From the NCBI GenBank assembly GCA_033439265.1, contig JAVTVX010000016.1:12573201-12637200 (forward strand): 64,000 bases of DNA. Direction: 5' to 3'. Shown here piece by piece: positions 45,212 to 56,652 of the stretch. Positions within the stretch are counted from its first letter, which is position 1. Each line of letters starts with the position of its first letter. Position numbers and translations under genes: made by a program. The DNA comes from Dillenia suffruticosa (Eukaryota > Streptophyta > Magnoliopsida > Dilleniales > Dilleniaceae). The notes below the pieces were generated by a model. The model worked only from the letters and a program-made list of their open reading frames with translations, did no database searches and had not been told where the DNA came from.

Positions 45212-46290
45212 TTGTATGTATAAGCAATGAACGTGATGTAATGCTCATTATTATATGACATTTGAATTTCTTTGCATTTGCGAGTTCTTATGTCTTGATT
45301 AAAAAGTATGTCGGACAAGTTTGGAAGATTGGCTCTCTCACACGAGCAATCGCCTCTAATATCTATGTGATATATAGAGATGAGGCAATGTTAATTTTGG
45401 ATAATTAACATAAATTAGCCACCTTAGTACAGAACTAAGATGAGATTATCGTTGATATTTACTTATTGGATAATCGAAATGGATTTCCCACAATCCATTA
45501 CACTTGTCTAGAAGCCAGGTGTGGTTCTCTCTTGGAAAAGTTTTTGGAGGAATTATAAGAAGAGAGAATCAAGTCAGTATCGTGATATACTTGGAGTAAA
45601 ACCTGTACGATGTATTATAATTTTGAAATAGACATACGCTTCTAAATAAATAGAAAAGGCATCGTAGCACGTGTTCATACCACGTGTGCTTTCAGTGACC
45701 CTATGGGAAATGAGTTGATAAATCCCTCTATCTCATTGTGTGAGACCCAGAGGTTTGTAATTAACCTCATTTAATACCCTTAAGACTTTCGCCTGTTTCT
45801 TGAAAGTTTATTTTTAGTGTTGCTACTTTAGCATGTAATCAATAGATCATGCGTGATTCGATTTTGCGGTGCATGACTAGGAAAGCAGTTAAAATGAAGT
45901 GGAAAGATAGTAGTGCGAAAGGAAGACTGTCTTAAAGTTTGTACATAATTTTTTTATTCACAGACTGGCCAGTTATGTTTTTAACTTGATATTCTGAAAC
46001 ATAATTGTGAATGCATAGTTGAGATGAGTCAAGTGTGCTCTCGTTTATTAATAGAGGGATAAGAGGTACAGTGACTCTATATATATATAGTAAAAAGAGG
46101 TCTGGGGTATAGCGAGACTTGATGTCCTCATAATATTAGATCTTGAGCTGCTATATATCCTTAAACGGTGTGTAGTTATGAGCTCTTGATGTACTCGCTG
46201 GTCACACGATCCATTTGTCTGTATGAAAATGATGGTATATGGAAGTGATTGAGTAAAATGTAGGTCTAACCCTCATGTGCGAGTGTGAGA
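45212..46290 (+). other. Copia C 3' non-coding region
   Basis: 1.08 kb between the polyprotein stop and the 3' LTR. It aligns in patches with copia A and copia B (see there), for example CTCTCTCACACGAGCAATCGCC, TGTGAGACCCAGAGG, ACTTTCGCCTGTTTCTTGAAAGT, TGTACTCGCTGGTCACACGA near 46190, and the purine-rich end CCTCATGTGCGAGTGTGAGA (46271-46290). No ORF in it is shared by all three copies. Confidence 0.75.
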
Positions 46291-46678
46291 TGTAAATTAT
46301 GGGAAAAACCGGGTCGGGTCACCCATGTGGGTTTGACCCAAACCCATTTTCCTTATTTTGAATTTGCCAAAGGAGGGAAGGGAGGGAGTGGTTTTTTATG
46401 GAAAAAACCAACTCCAACTCCCCACAATAACCATCCCCATTTTTTTTCCATCCATGGGGCTCTAAGAAGGTTGAGAGAAAAATGAAAAAGTAAGGAAGAA
46501 GATCTACATACATCATATACCATTCTATCAAAAAGACTCTTGGATTGTGAAGGAGAAAGGAGATTGATCCATTGGTGACATTCTTCGGACCCGTACATCG
46601 AAAAGGTTAGTGATCCGACCCTAGATCTTGGGACATTCAACATTTATTTCGCTATAAATGCATAAGAGAATGCTTTCA
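46291..46678 (+). repeat. Copia C 3' LTR
   Basis: 388 bp, TGTAAATTATGGG to GAATGCTTTCA, preceded by the purine tract and followed by the target duplication ATCGC (46679-46683). Confidence 0.97.
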
Positions 46679-46840
46679 ATCGCTAATTAGCCATAAAAAT
46701 GTATTCATCATAAAATTTGGCAACAAACTCTGATATTTATGGTTAAAGTCGTTGCTAATTTCTAGCACACTTCAAAATTCATGGCTAATTTTGTAGTTAA
46801 ACTCCTTATAGAATCTATTATGAAATATTTTCAACCGTGC
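46679..46840 (+). mobile_element. CACTA transposon, continuation after copia C
   Basis: Resumes with the target duplication ATCGC and CGCTAATTAGCCATAAAAAT, then several GTTGCTAATTT and AAATTTGG words of the same type as 38488-38846. A weaker match recurs at 47360-47402 (CGTCGTTGACTTGGCG, TCCGTCGCTACG). No right terminus (TTTTGTAGTG) was found downstream. Confidence 0.65.
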
Positions 46841-48550
46841 TTTTCTTTTTTACCCTTTCTGAACAACGAAATTGATTTAAATTCATAGAAAATGTTACGA
46901 TTCTTACCAAATTGATAATTTTTATCAATAAATAATTTAACCAATTTCTAACAAATAATTTTCTATTAGCCACTACTGTCGAGTTCACCCTTCGTGTTAT
47001 TCGTTTTCTCTGCTCATTCGCTTCTCTCATCAAGAGTTCAATTACCTTTAAAAGTTCAGTTGTTCATCTTTTATTGCTAGCACATCGGAACTCTACATAT
47101 GGTTTCGAAGCGATTAGATTGTAGATCGGACATCCAAATCCATTGATCCATCTTCCCTGGAAAGTATATCAAATAGTAGTTTTTGGGGGATGGGGGCAGT
47201 GAAATAGATGGCTACTGCGGCCACCGTCTATTTACAGACTCTGCTAAGGTTTTGATAAGATTAAAATAAAAATAAGAAAAAGAATAATAAAATAATAAGA
47301 TAGGAAGATAAGAAGGCAAAATAAAATAAAATAAAAAGATTTAGAGATGGATTTGTACTTTCGTCGTTGACTTGGCGATAGTTTATTGATTCCGTCGCTA
47401 CGTGCTTTTAGATTAGCCCTATGTGTTTCATATTCAGTCTCTAAAAGAACATTTTCTCTCTCTCTCTCTCCCTTCGATCGATCACTCTCTCTCTTGCTCT
47501 CATTACTCTCACTCTCTCCTACGCTATCCCTTTAGCTGTCAATCGAGATTGTGTCTCTCTTCACTCTCATTCTTGCTTGCTGTTGAACGCAAAAACCCAT
47601 CTCTCCTTGCTCTCACTCTTGCTTGCTCTCTCTGGCTCTCACCGATTCTCCATCTCTTCGTCCACTGTAAATTTCTGACCTAAGGTAAAGATGTCATTCT
47701 CTCTCTCTCTCTCTAGTGTGATTCCCAGATTTGTTTTCAAGTTCAGCCTATTTTGATTTGGATTTTAATTTTAAGGACTTTGAAATAATAATCTCAAATC
47801 TCTGTCTTGCTCTCTAACACGGTTCTCCTTCTGACCTAATTTGTCTAATTAGTTTCAATTTATGTAATTGCAGGTGTACGACTATCTTTCTCTTAGGTCT
47901 ACAGTCATGATTTGTTCTGTAGGTTTGGCTCTCTCTCTCTTTGTCTCTCTTTGGTCTTTGCAATGTGCAATAGTCGTGATTTCCCTTTCCTGGTTAATTC
48001 GTTTATTTTTATCCTAGTCTCCGGTGCCTCGCTTGCAATTGTTGGTCTCCATGTGCTTTGTTCCTCTCCCATCTTTATAGCTGTTGTGTCTTTTTTTTCT
48101 TCATTATGCTGATCTTTGAGTTTCTTTCCTAAGGCTTATCTCACTATTATGGATAAGCACTCTATTTCGGAGGTTATTCTATTGAATTTTTTTTACCCCC
48201 TCTCCCCAAGGCTTTGATCCTTTTCTACGAAGTAGGGAAAGAAGGGAACAAACCAACCCAGTATTCTTGTTCTATTCTTGTTTGTGTCTGGTTAGATTCC
48301 AGTAAAATGAATTTCCATCTGGATCTATAACAGAACAAAAAATTATGGGTTGGTTTAGAGTCTAGGGTTGGGGACAAACCAATCTGTTGCCCATGCTTTT
48401 GGATTGATCTTTGGGTTATTAGGTCAAGACCTATATGTTTCCAGTGCAAACAAAGCACAATTTCAGAAGAAGAATATATTTAACAAATAAATAAATAAAC
48501 ATTGCAATATTTCTGCTTCATCACAAAAAAAATCTCGAGGAGTAACTAAC
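46841..48550. other. Unassigned, with a CT-rich tract
   Basis: 47450-47720 is a long CT-rich stretch (CTCTCTCTCTCTCTC runs) of the kind often seen in plant 5' untranslated regions and LTRs. It is followed by plausible intron-like sequence but no convincing coding exon. ORFs at 47423-47683 and 47912-48112 are read from the CT-rich tract and are not supported. AT-rich low-complexity sequence lies at 47255-47340. Confidence 0.4.
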
Positions 48551-49133
48551 CTCAGTTTCAACATCCAGGAGAATAGTAGCTATTCTTTGGTGATATGTCC
48601 TCTGTCCTTCAACCTTTAAATATTGCAATAATTAAATAAATAAATATAAGAATTCAACTATTAGCAGCTCTAAAGAGTTTGGTTTCTAAAAAAGATAATG
48701 TCGAGTACCATAGAGACGAGCCTCTGGAAAGTCAGTCTTTGTTGCTGTGCTTCAACAACGGCAAGTGTTGTCGTGGTTTCTTTTCCAAAAACTGCGTTGT
48801 TTGCTTTGAGTTCTTGCATTTTAGATTCAGCCACATGCAGCTTTGCCACATTTTCAGCAATTGGAGCCTTTCTCACACACGCCTGTCTTTTAGAAATTTC
48901 TGTTGCCTATTTGCTTCGTAAGAGCAACGTGAAGAATGAGATTATGAGGCCAACACTAAGTGTGAACTAGTATGGTACATAAATGAATTATGGCAAGTTC
49001 TCATGAGGAAGAAGCTAGCATGTCTTATTTCCTGTGCCTCTGCTTCCCGTCTTATTCGGCTATAACGTTGAGCAAGATGGCTAGCATCTTCCAAAGGAGC
49101 GCCACCAATCATGGCTCTCAAGGGTTCAGGAAT
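48551..49133 (-). pseudogene. BAR/SH3-domain protein (SH3P-type) gene fragment, three exons
   Basis: Minus strand. Exon A (49133-49032, 34 codons) encodes EPLRAMIGGAPLEDASHLAQ and RYSRIRREAEAQ. Exon B (48906-48709, 66 codons) follows an AATAG acceptor and encodes ATEISKRQA to QQQRLTFQRLVSM, with a GTACTC donor. Exon C (48613-48551, 21 codons) encodes VEGQRTYHQRIATILLDVETE, with a GTTAGT donor. These match in order the second half of the BAR domain of plant SH3-domain-containing proteins, which bind membranes in clathrin trafficking and autophagy. All exons are in phase. After exon A the donor reads GAAATAAG, so the GT appears mutated. The first BAR helices, the Pro-rich linker and the SH3 domain are not found on either side, so this is a truncated fragment, though its exons are otherwise open. 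Confidence 0.88.
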
Positions 49134-49904
49134 CTTTAAAATAAATAAATAAATAAATAAATAAATAACAAAAAAGAACAAAAGGTGTGACAAATGGTCC
49201 CTGAAACATCACTGCAAGAAGTTACGGAATATATCACATTGTAAGCATTGTCAATGCATAAAGTTACCGATTACATGCATAAAAAATCAGAATATTGAAG
49301 GCCTAAGCCTTATATCTTAAAACTAGAGATACAATATATATTTTTCTACTCTTAAGACTTTCCATTTTTCTAAATTTAACCTTTTCCTCTTATCGAACTC
49401 TGCCCCCACTCTCTGAGTACCTAAGTATGCCCCATCCTGGAATTTCATATTATGTGAAAAAGGAAATCAAAATATGTGCATGCAGAATTGTGCATAGGTG
49501 AAACATATTTAACAAATCACAAATTAATTTTATTTTTATTTATTATTTTAACTAGAGAAGAGTACCATGTCATGCTTTCTGAGCTTAGAACTCAGAGGTT
49601 CATTTAGGCCATTTGTTTGACATTTTCGGGACGAAGAATTCATTGACTAGGTGTTGCATCAATCAATTGCATCAAAGCATCTTAACATCTTATCTGAAGT
49701 GCATGCCCTTACAAGGTAAACAGGAAAATACAACTTTACGCATCTGTAATAACATGACCAATTCATGAGATAACACTTAGATGCCACCTATTCTATTTCA
49801 AGATAATATTATTTTAAAGAAGTTTCATAGCTCCGATAAGAACAAAAAAATCATAATATTTATAATTGATTTTTGTATTATTTTGAGAAAATATTACACT
49901 AATT
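49134..49904. other. No gene recognised; short (AAAT)n microsatellite
   Basis: 49139-49168 is an AAATA/TAAA run just upstream of exon A. The rest shows nothing I can name; the first exons of the BAR gene were looked for here and not seen. Confidence 0.5.
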
Positions 49905-51232
49905 GTGGTGATTGATGTATTAGATTAGTCAGAAGAAAGACATGAAGAAATATAAAGAAAAAGAAGCTTAATTGGAGCAATTATGCAAAAATGGAAGAAC
50001 ATACATAAATGAATTTTCATTAGCACGTGGGTATACTAAATTCAAGGATAAATACAAGACTTTTGAATATTCTTTTTTTCATTCATAATATTTAGAAATG
50101 TGAAGATTTGGGAAGTTGTAAATGTCAAAAAAAAAAATTATTTAGAATTTTCTTTTATTTGAAATTGTTAGGATTTTATTCCTTAGAATATTTTATTCAG
50201 TTTTAGAAAATGTTTTGGAAAATATTTGAAATAATTTTACTAGGGTAAAAAATAGGAGGATTTACCTCTCCTTTAGGGTTGCAGTTAGCTCCCACTAGAA
50301 TAAGTATATAAACTTTGTTCTCTTGACTTTGAGGGACATCCAGAAAACACACAGGGGCTGTAGCCAGGAAAGAGTTCTTTGGCTTGTCATTCTTTATTCC
50401 TTGGAAGCAATAAAAATTTATTGTGAATTTTTTTTTATTATGAGTTCATTCAAATTTCTTTTCTAGTCAAAAAATTATTGAAATCTTGATTAATGATGAT
50501 TGTGAGATCTAAATGATCTTATTTGCTTAATGTTTGTGGTATTTTTTTAATCTCTATATTTAATGTTTATGATTGTTTTGGCATTATTAAATAGAGCGCT
50601 ATTTTTAATAATCTTAAAATAATCTACAACCATTTAAAAATAATAAGATTTGTGTGTTTTTAATAGAGTAGTAATTGACATAGTTTTATAATCTCGCAAG
50701 CGGTAAGATTTATGTTAAAAGATTAGATAATCTAATTTAAATAAATTCATATTAGAATTAACTGATTAGAGTTGGATTTCTCTAGATCTTAATGTTGCCA
50801 GAACATTAAATCCAATAAGAGTCTCTTGGGTTGTCTTTCGATTAGGGAAATAATTAACGATGGTATCTTGATTACCAAAAAAGTAAGGAGAGATTGATCG
50901 TTTCGTGGTATTTATCTGTTATAACTAATTTATTCGTATAATATCGAATAATTTTTGCATCGATATTCAATCAAATAAATCAAGGTAGAAATAACCTATT
51001 TGGCTAGATTTTATCTTAATTGACATAATTTCTTTTAAATGGTTTTATCTAGTTATTTTACTTCGGTTAATTTTCATTGATTTATTTACTTGGTTATTTT
51101 AGATAATTTCACCAAAAACTTCCCATATTTTTATTAAAAGAGATAAATCAGTTGTTCCCTGTGAATTCGACCCTGCTCACCCTAGACTGATTTTTAGTGA
51201 AATAAGTAATTTTATTTTTGGTTGTTTGATGA
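49905..51232 (+). repeat. Possible 5' LTR of the Athila/Tat-type gypsy remnant
   Basis: The sequence just before the primer site (51140-51232) has the typical end of such LTRs: TCAGTTGTTCCCTGTGAATTCGACCCTG, then GTTTGATGACA. The start is less certain; TGTGGTGATTGATG at 49905 is a candidate. No second LTR is in the window to confirm the limits. Confidence 0.45.
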
Positions 51233-51244
51233 CAAACCAAATTT

Positions 51245-51268
51245 TAACGCTATTTCCGGAGAACGGTG
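51245..51268 (+). promoter_or_regulatory. Degenerate primer-binding site, tRNA-Asp type
   Basis: TAACGCTATTTCCGGAGAACGG resembles the TGGCGCCGTTGCCGGGGAACGG phrase that follows the LTR of many Athila/Tat elements and pairs with tRNA-Asp. Several C-to-T and G-to-A changes have accumulated. Confidence 0.65.
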
Positions 51269-51317
51269 TTAGTAGATTTATTTCTTTTAAAATTTTACTT
51301 TCATTTTTTTTGGGTAT

Positions 51318-53388
51318 ATGCCTTGTTCTGCTCGTACAGGTGAACTTGTGTTTGACCCAGAGATCGAGAAAATAGCCCGAAAAATGAAAAATGAGACTCA
51401 AGAAGCAAAGAAGATAGCAAGTTTATCATTAGGAAACAATCTGACCAACTAACTCTTGAACTCAGACGTTGACGTTGAAGAGAAGGAGGTCAAAGAAACA
51501 AACATGATAGCTCAATAGATTTTAAGGGAGTTGGCAACCCCTGAATTTAATAATAGCCTTTGTGCATTAATTTTTCCAATATTGCAACTCCATTTGAATT
51601 AAAATCTGGACTGATTCATTTATTGCCCAAATTTCATGGTCTTGTAGGGGAAGATCCTTACAAAATCTAAAGGAATTTCACATTGTTTGTTCCACCATGA
51701 GACCATAGGGGGTAACTGAAGAGCAACTTAAACTTGTTGTTTGTCCTTTTTCTTTGGTAGATAAGGCCAATGATTTGCTCTTTTATTTGCCTTCTGGTTC
51801 TATTACTACTTGGCCTGATTTGGAGAGGATTTTTTAGAAAAAATTTTTCCAGCTTCCCGTACAATTACTATAAGAAAGAAAATTTGTGGAATAAGGCAGT
51901 ACAACAGATAAACCTTATATGAATATCGAGAAAAATTTAAACAACTATGTGCTAACTATCCTCAACATCAGATTCCTGAACAATTGTTGATCCAATATTT
52001 CTATGAAGGTCTATCCCCAATGGAACGGAACATGATCGATGTTGCGAGTGGATGAGCATTGGTGAACAAGACACTCGATAAAACGAGAAATTTGATCTCA
52101 AACATGACAGCTAATTTCCAACAATTTGGAATAAGGCAAAAAGTTCCAGAGAGGGTCAACGAGGTAAGTGATTTTTTCATTGGTCAAGAATTGAAAGAAC
52201 TAATTTCTCCTATACGTAATTTTATTATAGGACAAATACAACAGGCCAAAGTATGTGGAGTTTGTTCTTATTTTGGTTATCCTACGGATCTATGCCTTAC
52301 CCTTTGAGAAGATACAAACAAACAAATCAATGCAGCGGGGGGATTTCTAAGACAACCACAACGGAAGTATGATCCCTATTAAAACACTTATAACCCAGGA
52401 TGGAGGCATCACCCAAATTTCAGTTATGGAAATCGACAACAAGGGTTTCAACAATAATCTCAACCACAATTTCAGTCATATCAACCCTCTTCAAATCAAG
52501 ATATGTTTCTAGAAGAGATTGTTAAAAGTTTGGCTAATAACACTCAACGATTCAGCTAGAGACAAAAACCAGCATCTAAAACTTGGAAAATCAAGTGTCG
52601 CAATAGGCAACGACCATGAGTCGAATGGAGAAAAATAATGGGAAGCTACCATCTCAAGTAGGGATCAACCTGAAAGAAAACGTGAGTGTTATGGCAGTCA
52701 AGAATGAAAGGAAAGTGCTAGACAACTTATCAATGACTGAAGAAGATAAAGAGGCCGAACAAAACAAAGCATCAATATTGAATGAATCGGCCATGAAGGT
52801 AGGTAAAGAGACCGATACTTCTAAAACTAAAATTATAATTCCACCTCTTTTTCGTAGCAGGTTAGCAAGATCAAAGAAAGAGAATAAGAAGAAGGAAATC
52901 TTAGAGAATTTTTGAAAGGTGGAAATCAACATCCTACTCTTCGATGGGATCCGACAAGTGCCAAGATATAAAAAATTTCTCAAAGAACTATGTACTAGGA
53001 AGACAAAGCTAGGAGGCAGCGATAAGATTTCCATTAATAAGAAGGTGTTAGCCACTATCCAAAGAAAATTGCCTCCTAAGTATAAGGGTTCGGGTATGTT
53101 AACCATACCAATCATCATAGGGGTTAAAAGAATAAAGAAGGCAATGCTTGACCTAGGTGCATCAATCAATGTTATGTCTTTAACTGTTTTTAGGTACTTG
53201 AATTTAAGACCTTTGAAGAAGACTAATGTGATCATACAATTAGCTGATAGGTCCACATCATATCCTAAGGGAATTGCTGAAGATGTCTTAGTGGTCAATG
53301 AATTGATTTTTTCGGTTGATTTATATATCATTGACATGGATGATACTTGTTCACCAAACCCTGCTCTCATATTGCTTGCAAGGCCCTT
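51318..53388 (+). pseudogene. Athila/Tat-type gypsy gag-protease remnant
   Basis: ATG 51318 opens PCSARTGELVFDPEIEKIARK, the usual Gag N-terminus of this group. Matches across frames follow: PEFN, GLIHLLPKFHG-like residues near 51600, the PLWSHG-like phrase, FYLPSGSITTWPDLERIF (51782-51835), PASRTITIRK, then FYEGLSPMERNMIDVASG (52000-52055) and NKTLDKTRNLISNMTANFQQFGIRQ (52062-52140). 52919-53388 is protease: PRYKKFLKELCT, ALDLGASINVMSL-type active site (LDLGASINVM near 53150) and LADRSTSYPKGIAEDVLV. The frame is cut at LLARPF by the minus-strand LTR at 53389. Stops at several places disable gag. RT, RNase H and integrase are not in the window. Confidence 0.85.
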
Positions 53389-56300
53389 TGTCACGGCCGA
53401 ACCGGGGTCATGAGTAGCCGCCTATTGCCTTGGATGCCGGCTCGATTTTTTAGAAAATCGGACAAAAGCTTTTCATATTTCGGAGGTCTCCCATATATAA
53501 ATCAACCGGTATATTGAATGATCATCATACCACATGAATAAATAGGTAAACCCGGCCTTACGACAATCAACCACATTCAAATTATACCAATCAATCTGCA
53601 CCGTACAAACCAAGACAACACAAGGCTATCACAACTACTAGCAATCCTAACCACAGATCTCTACTGTCATGCCCCCATCAAAGGCATGAACAGTCGCCAG
53701 TCACCCTTACTATGATTTAGAGATGGCACCGAGCGAATCTAGAGGATACTTCTAGAACATGACATGTTTCTCAAAGTAAATATACATAATAGTACAGATC
53801 ATGACTCAATACAATAGAATAGAATTGAGAGTTTCAATAAGATATACATAAATTTATATACAGCCATCCCTTTTATACACAATAGTCTATCTATAATCCT
53901 AATACACAAATATACAATTTCATTTGGCAAATCCTTCTCAATATCATATCGAGTACCTAATCAACAATCTCGATCTCCAACAAAAGCCTCATGTGCTGAT
54001 AAGTCTCAACGCGTCCCACTATAGCTATCTCTGTACACAACGGGAAATGAGGGGTGAGTATCAAGGAAGATACGTAGTGAGTGAGAGGGTATATATCACG
54101 TATTTAATGTGTTGGTAAAAAATGGAGAATCAAAGTTCTCAATAATTCCACATATTGTAAGAAATCATGTATAATGCTCGATTTATCATAATCATTCTTT
54201 TCACATACATTCCAAACATATATGTATCCATGTCATCAAATCACGCTAGAATAGAGCATGCTAAAATCAGTACTGGCAAGGGTTGATCGTAACCAATGAC
54301 AGGGCATTGCGGGTTTTGTATGCAATAGGTTAGAAAAGCTTTCTACCCCGATATTGGCAACGGACCTCATCAGGTGCTAGACTATGGTGCACCATAGCCC
54401 TCCCCCTTATGGGTTCAACCTGACAGTACCATGTCGAATCACAATACATTTACCATTTGCCAATGTCATATGGGATATCTTCCGCAGAAGCGTATCGAGT
54501 GTAAATATGGATCACCCTGCACATGCATCCTTCGTAGTTACGGAATGAGATTTACCCATCACAAAGTTATCATCATCACATGCTAGGGCCCTTAGCCCAT
54601 GTAAAATATTATTATCAAATCAATCATGTGTCATGCCATATTTCTCAACCAATGTCTGTCATTTCCACAAGGATGATTACATAAAACAAGTATAACTCAA
54701 ATGCAATGGCACGGTTCTTATTTTAAAACTCATTTGGATGCATATATAACACGTATAAATATGTTTGTGGATATTCCATGAATTCACAAAAACATTTCAT
54801 AATTCATTGAAAATTTCACATCACATATTCATTAAATTAGGTTTGCGTGAAAAAACATTTTAAAATATGATATTGTATATCAGACACATAATATAATAAA
54901 TCCTACACACAGTATACGAGAGGGTATCCCACTCCCGACACGAATCTTGAGGCACACAAAAATGCTTCCCTCAATATTACCAACGAGACTCTATAAATAT
55001 AATATAGAACATGTGTCACTTAAGAGGTTATATGATGCGTATATGATGATGTAAATGTGATGCAACCCTAGTTATAGACAAACCTAGGGTTTTCAAAATC
55101 TAATCTCACATCATTTTCAAGAATCGACTACAAGTTCCAAAACCGGGGTTGGAATTGGGAAATTCCAATTTCTATGGTTGGTTCACATAAAAACGTACAT
55201 TTTTTGTGTTGAACGTATCTCCAAAATCTCGGTGGAAGATTCCTCAAAATTCACATTTTTAAACCAAAGCAACTTTTACTTTCTATTTTGTCCTATTTTA
55301 GCAAATTTCTCATATTTCAACATATACTCATGCAACTACTCTGATTTATGACTATGTTGTATTTAAGACACAGGGCTACAACGTCCTAGTTGGGTACTTT
55401 CTCGAATTCCTAGTGCAAGTCCATGAAATAACACAATTTTTCCCACATTACGTTTTAGAAGTTTGTTCTGACCAATTTTAGTATAGCCCTCAAAACATTT
55501 AACACACAACTCTAAATTTCCCAAACGTTTTACAGTATTTAGAAGAAACATAACCCTACATTTTTCATGTTTTGGATTTCTCCCAATTGAAATGGACTAC
55601 CAACATCTCTGTTCAGTTTTGGCTGAGAAGCAGAATCCTTTCTGCATAGATTTGGGAGAATTTGTATAACGTTTGATTCCCTAATGAGAATTGGCTGCAA
55701 TATTCACAGTAGGTGGATACGATGGAGATCTAGAACACCTCTTCTTTGAGGTTTTGCAAAGAAGGGCTGGAATGGGGTCGTGCAATGCTACTGTTTTTAG
55801 TGTTGGAAAATGGAGGACTCTCTGACAATTTTCAGAAGAAAGGCTGTAACGTTTGACACAGGGGTCAGATTGATGTGATCCTTACCTCGTTAGAATTCTA
55901 AGACATGGGTCTACAATTATTTCAACTAGCACAAGATCTGAATCTATCAGGAAGGGGCTTGAAAACTTAGGTTAGTGTTGCTGCCGAAATCAGGGAAAAA
56001 TGCAAGACTGAACAGGGAATTAGTATAGAACACCAAACTTTGAAAAATCATATAAAATCCATCTCTACTAAGAATGCAATGGTTCTTATCTCATTTTAAA
56101 GCTCTACATGTCTAGTTTCATGTGTAAATATTTCTCTAAATTTGTCATTGTGTAGAAAATACCATAGCTATAAAACTATAACCAGTTCAGAATGTTCAGA
56201 TTTCAGAATTTTTGGTTTCCTCCTTGACTTCAAATTTCAGCCAACCCTAGTTCCTAAGCAAAGCTCCTCATTTTGACCCCAAATTAAGATATGTTATACT

Positions 56301-56640
56301 ATGGAGTATGGAGGGTCTCATATCTGAAGATGGACAGCTGGGCTTGAAGCAAAACTTGGATCTCTCATCTTGAACTCTAGGCTGTCCCTTTGTTCTTCAC
56401 CAAGAAATCCTTCTCCGTTGGCCTTGATTTTTGGATATGTTGGGGTTTAGGATGCATAGAAATGATCTATGTAAAATAAATTGGGTAGTGTGAAGGAAGA
56501 TGTAGAGATTTCACCTTGGCAGTCCATGGCTTGGAGGAGGAAGAAGATGGGTTCTTGCTTTTTTAGAGCTCCACGTTTCTTTTGAAGAATGAAGAGAAAA
56601 ATCTTTTATCTTTTGTTTACAATTGATTAACCCTGGTTTC
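53389..56640 (-). repeat. Gypsy LTR (copy d), inserted in the Athila/Tat remnant
   Basis: On the minus strand it ends ...GGTTCGGCCGTGACA at 53389, like copies b and e. It carries the family's landmarks: TACTCACCCCTCATTTCCC near 54045, the AGGTCCGTTGCCAATATCGGGG area near 54355, and the GTCATGCCCCCATCAAAGGC cluster near 53670-53700. The preceding plus-strand bases CCCTT (53384-53388) would be its target duplication. The far end is uncertain: beyond ~55000 it differs from copies b and e, and the next LTR starts at 56653, so it may be truncated or interrupted there. Confidence 0.65.
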
Positions 56641-56652
56641 CTCTAGGTGTAA

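Larger units (their letters stand above)
38847..46678 (+). mobile_element. Copia C: nearly intact Ty1/copia retrotransposon with target duplication
   Basis: Two 388 bp LTRs (38847-39234 and 46291-46678) differ at five positions by eye. They are flanked by a perfect five-base duplication ATCGC at 38842-38846 and 46679-46683. The element has an initiator-Met primer site, a ~1.9 kb leader that contains an additional ORF, gag-pol, a ~1.1 kb 3' non-coding region and a purine tract (GCGAGTGTGAGA). Gag-pol is interrupted by three stop codons and one frameshift, so the copy itself is inactive but recent. It is inserted in the subterminal region of a CACTA transposon. Confidence 0.97.

Noticed and set aside
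47423..48112. Ser/Leu-rich ORFs with apparent signal-peptide character
   Set aside because: They are read from CTCTCT-type low-complexity sequence and have no homologous core.
52654..53394. 246-codon minus-strand ORF
   Set aside because: It is antisense to a clear gag-protease reading frame of the Athila/Tat remnant.
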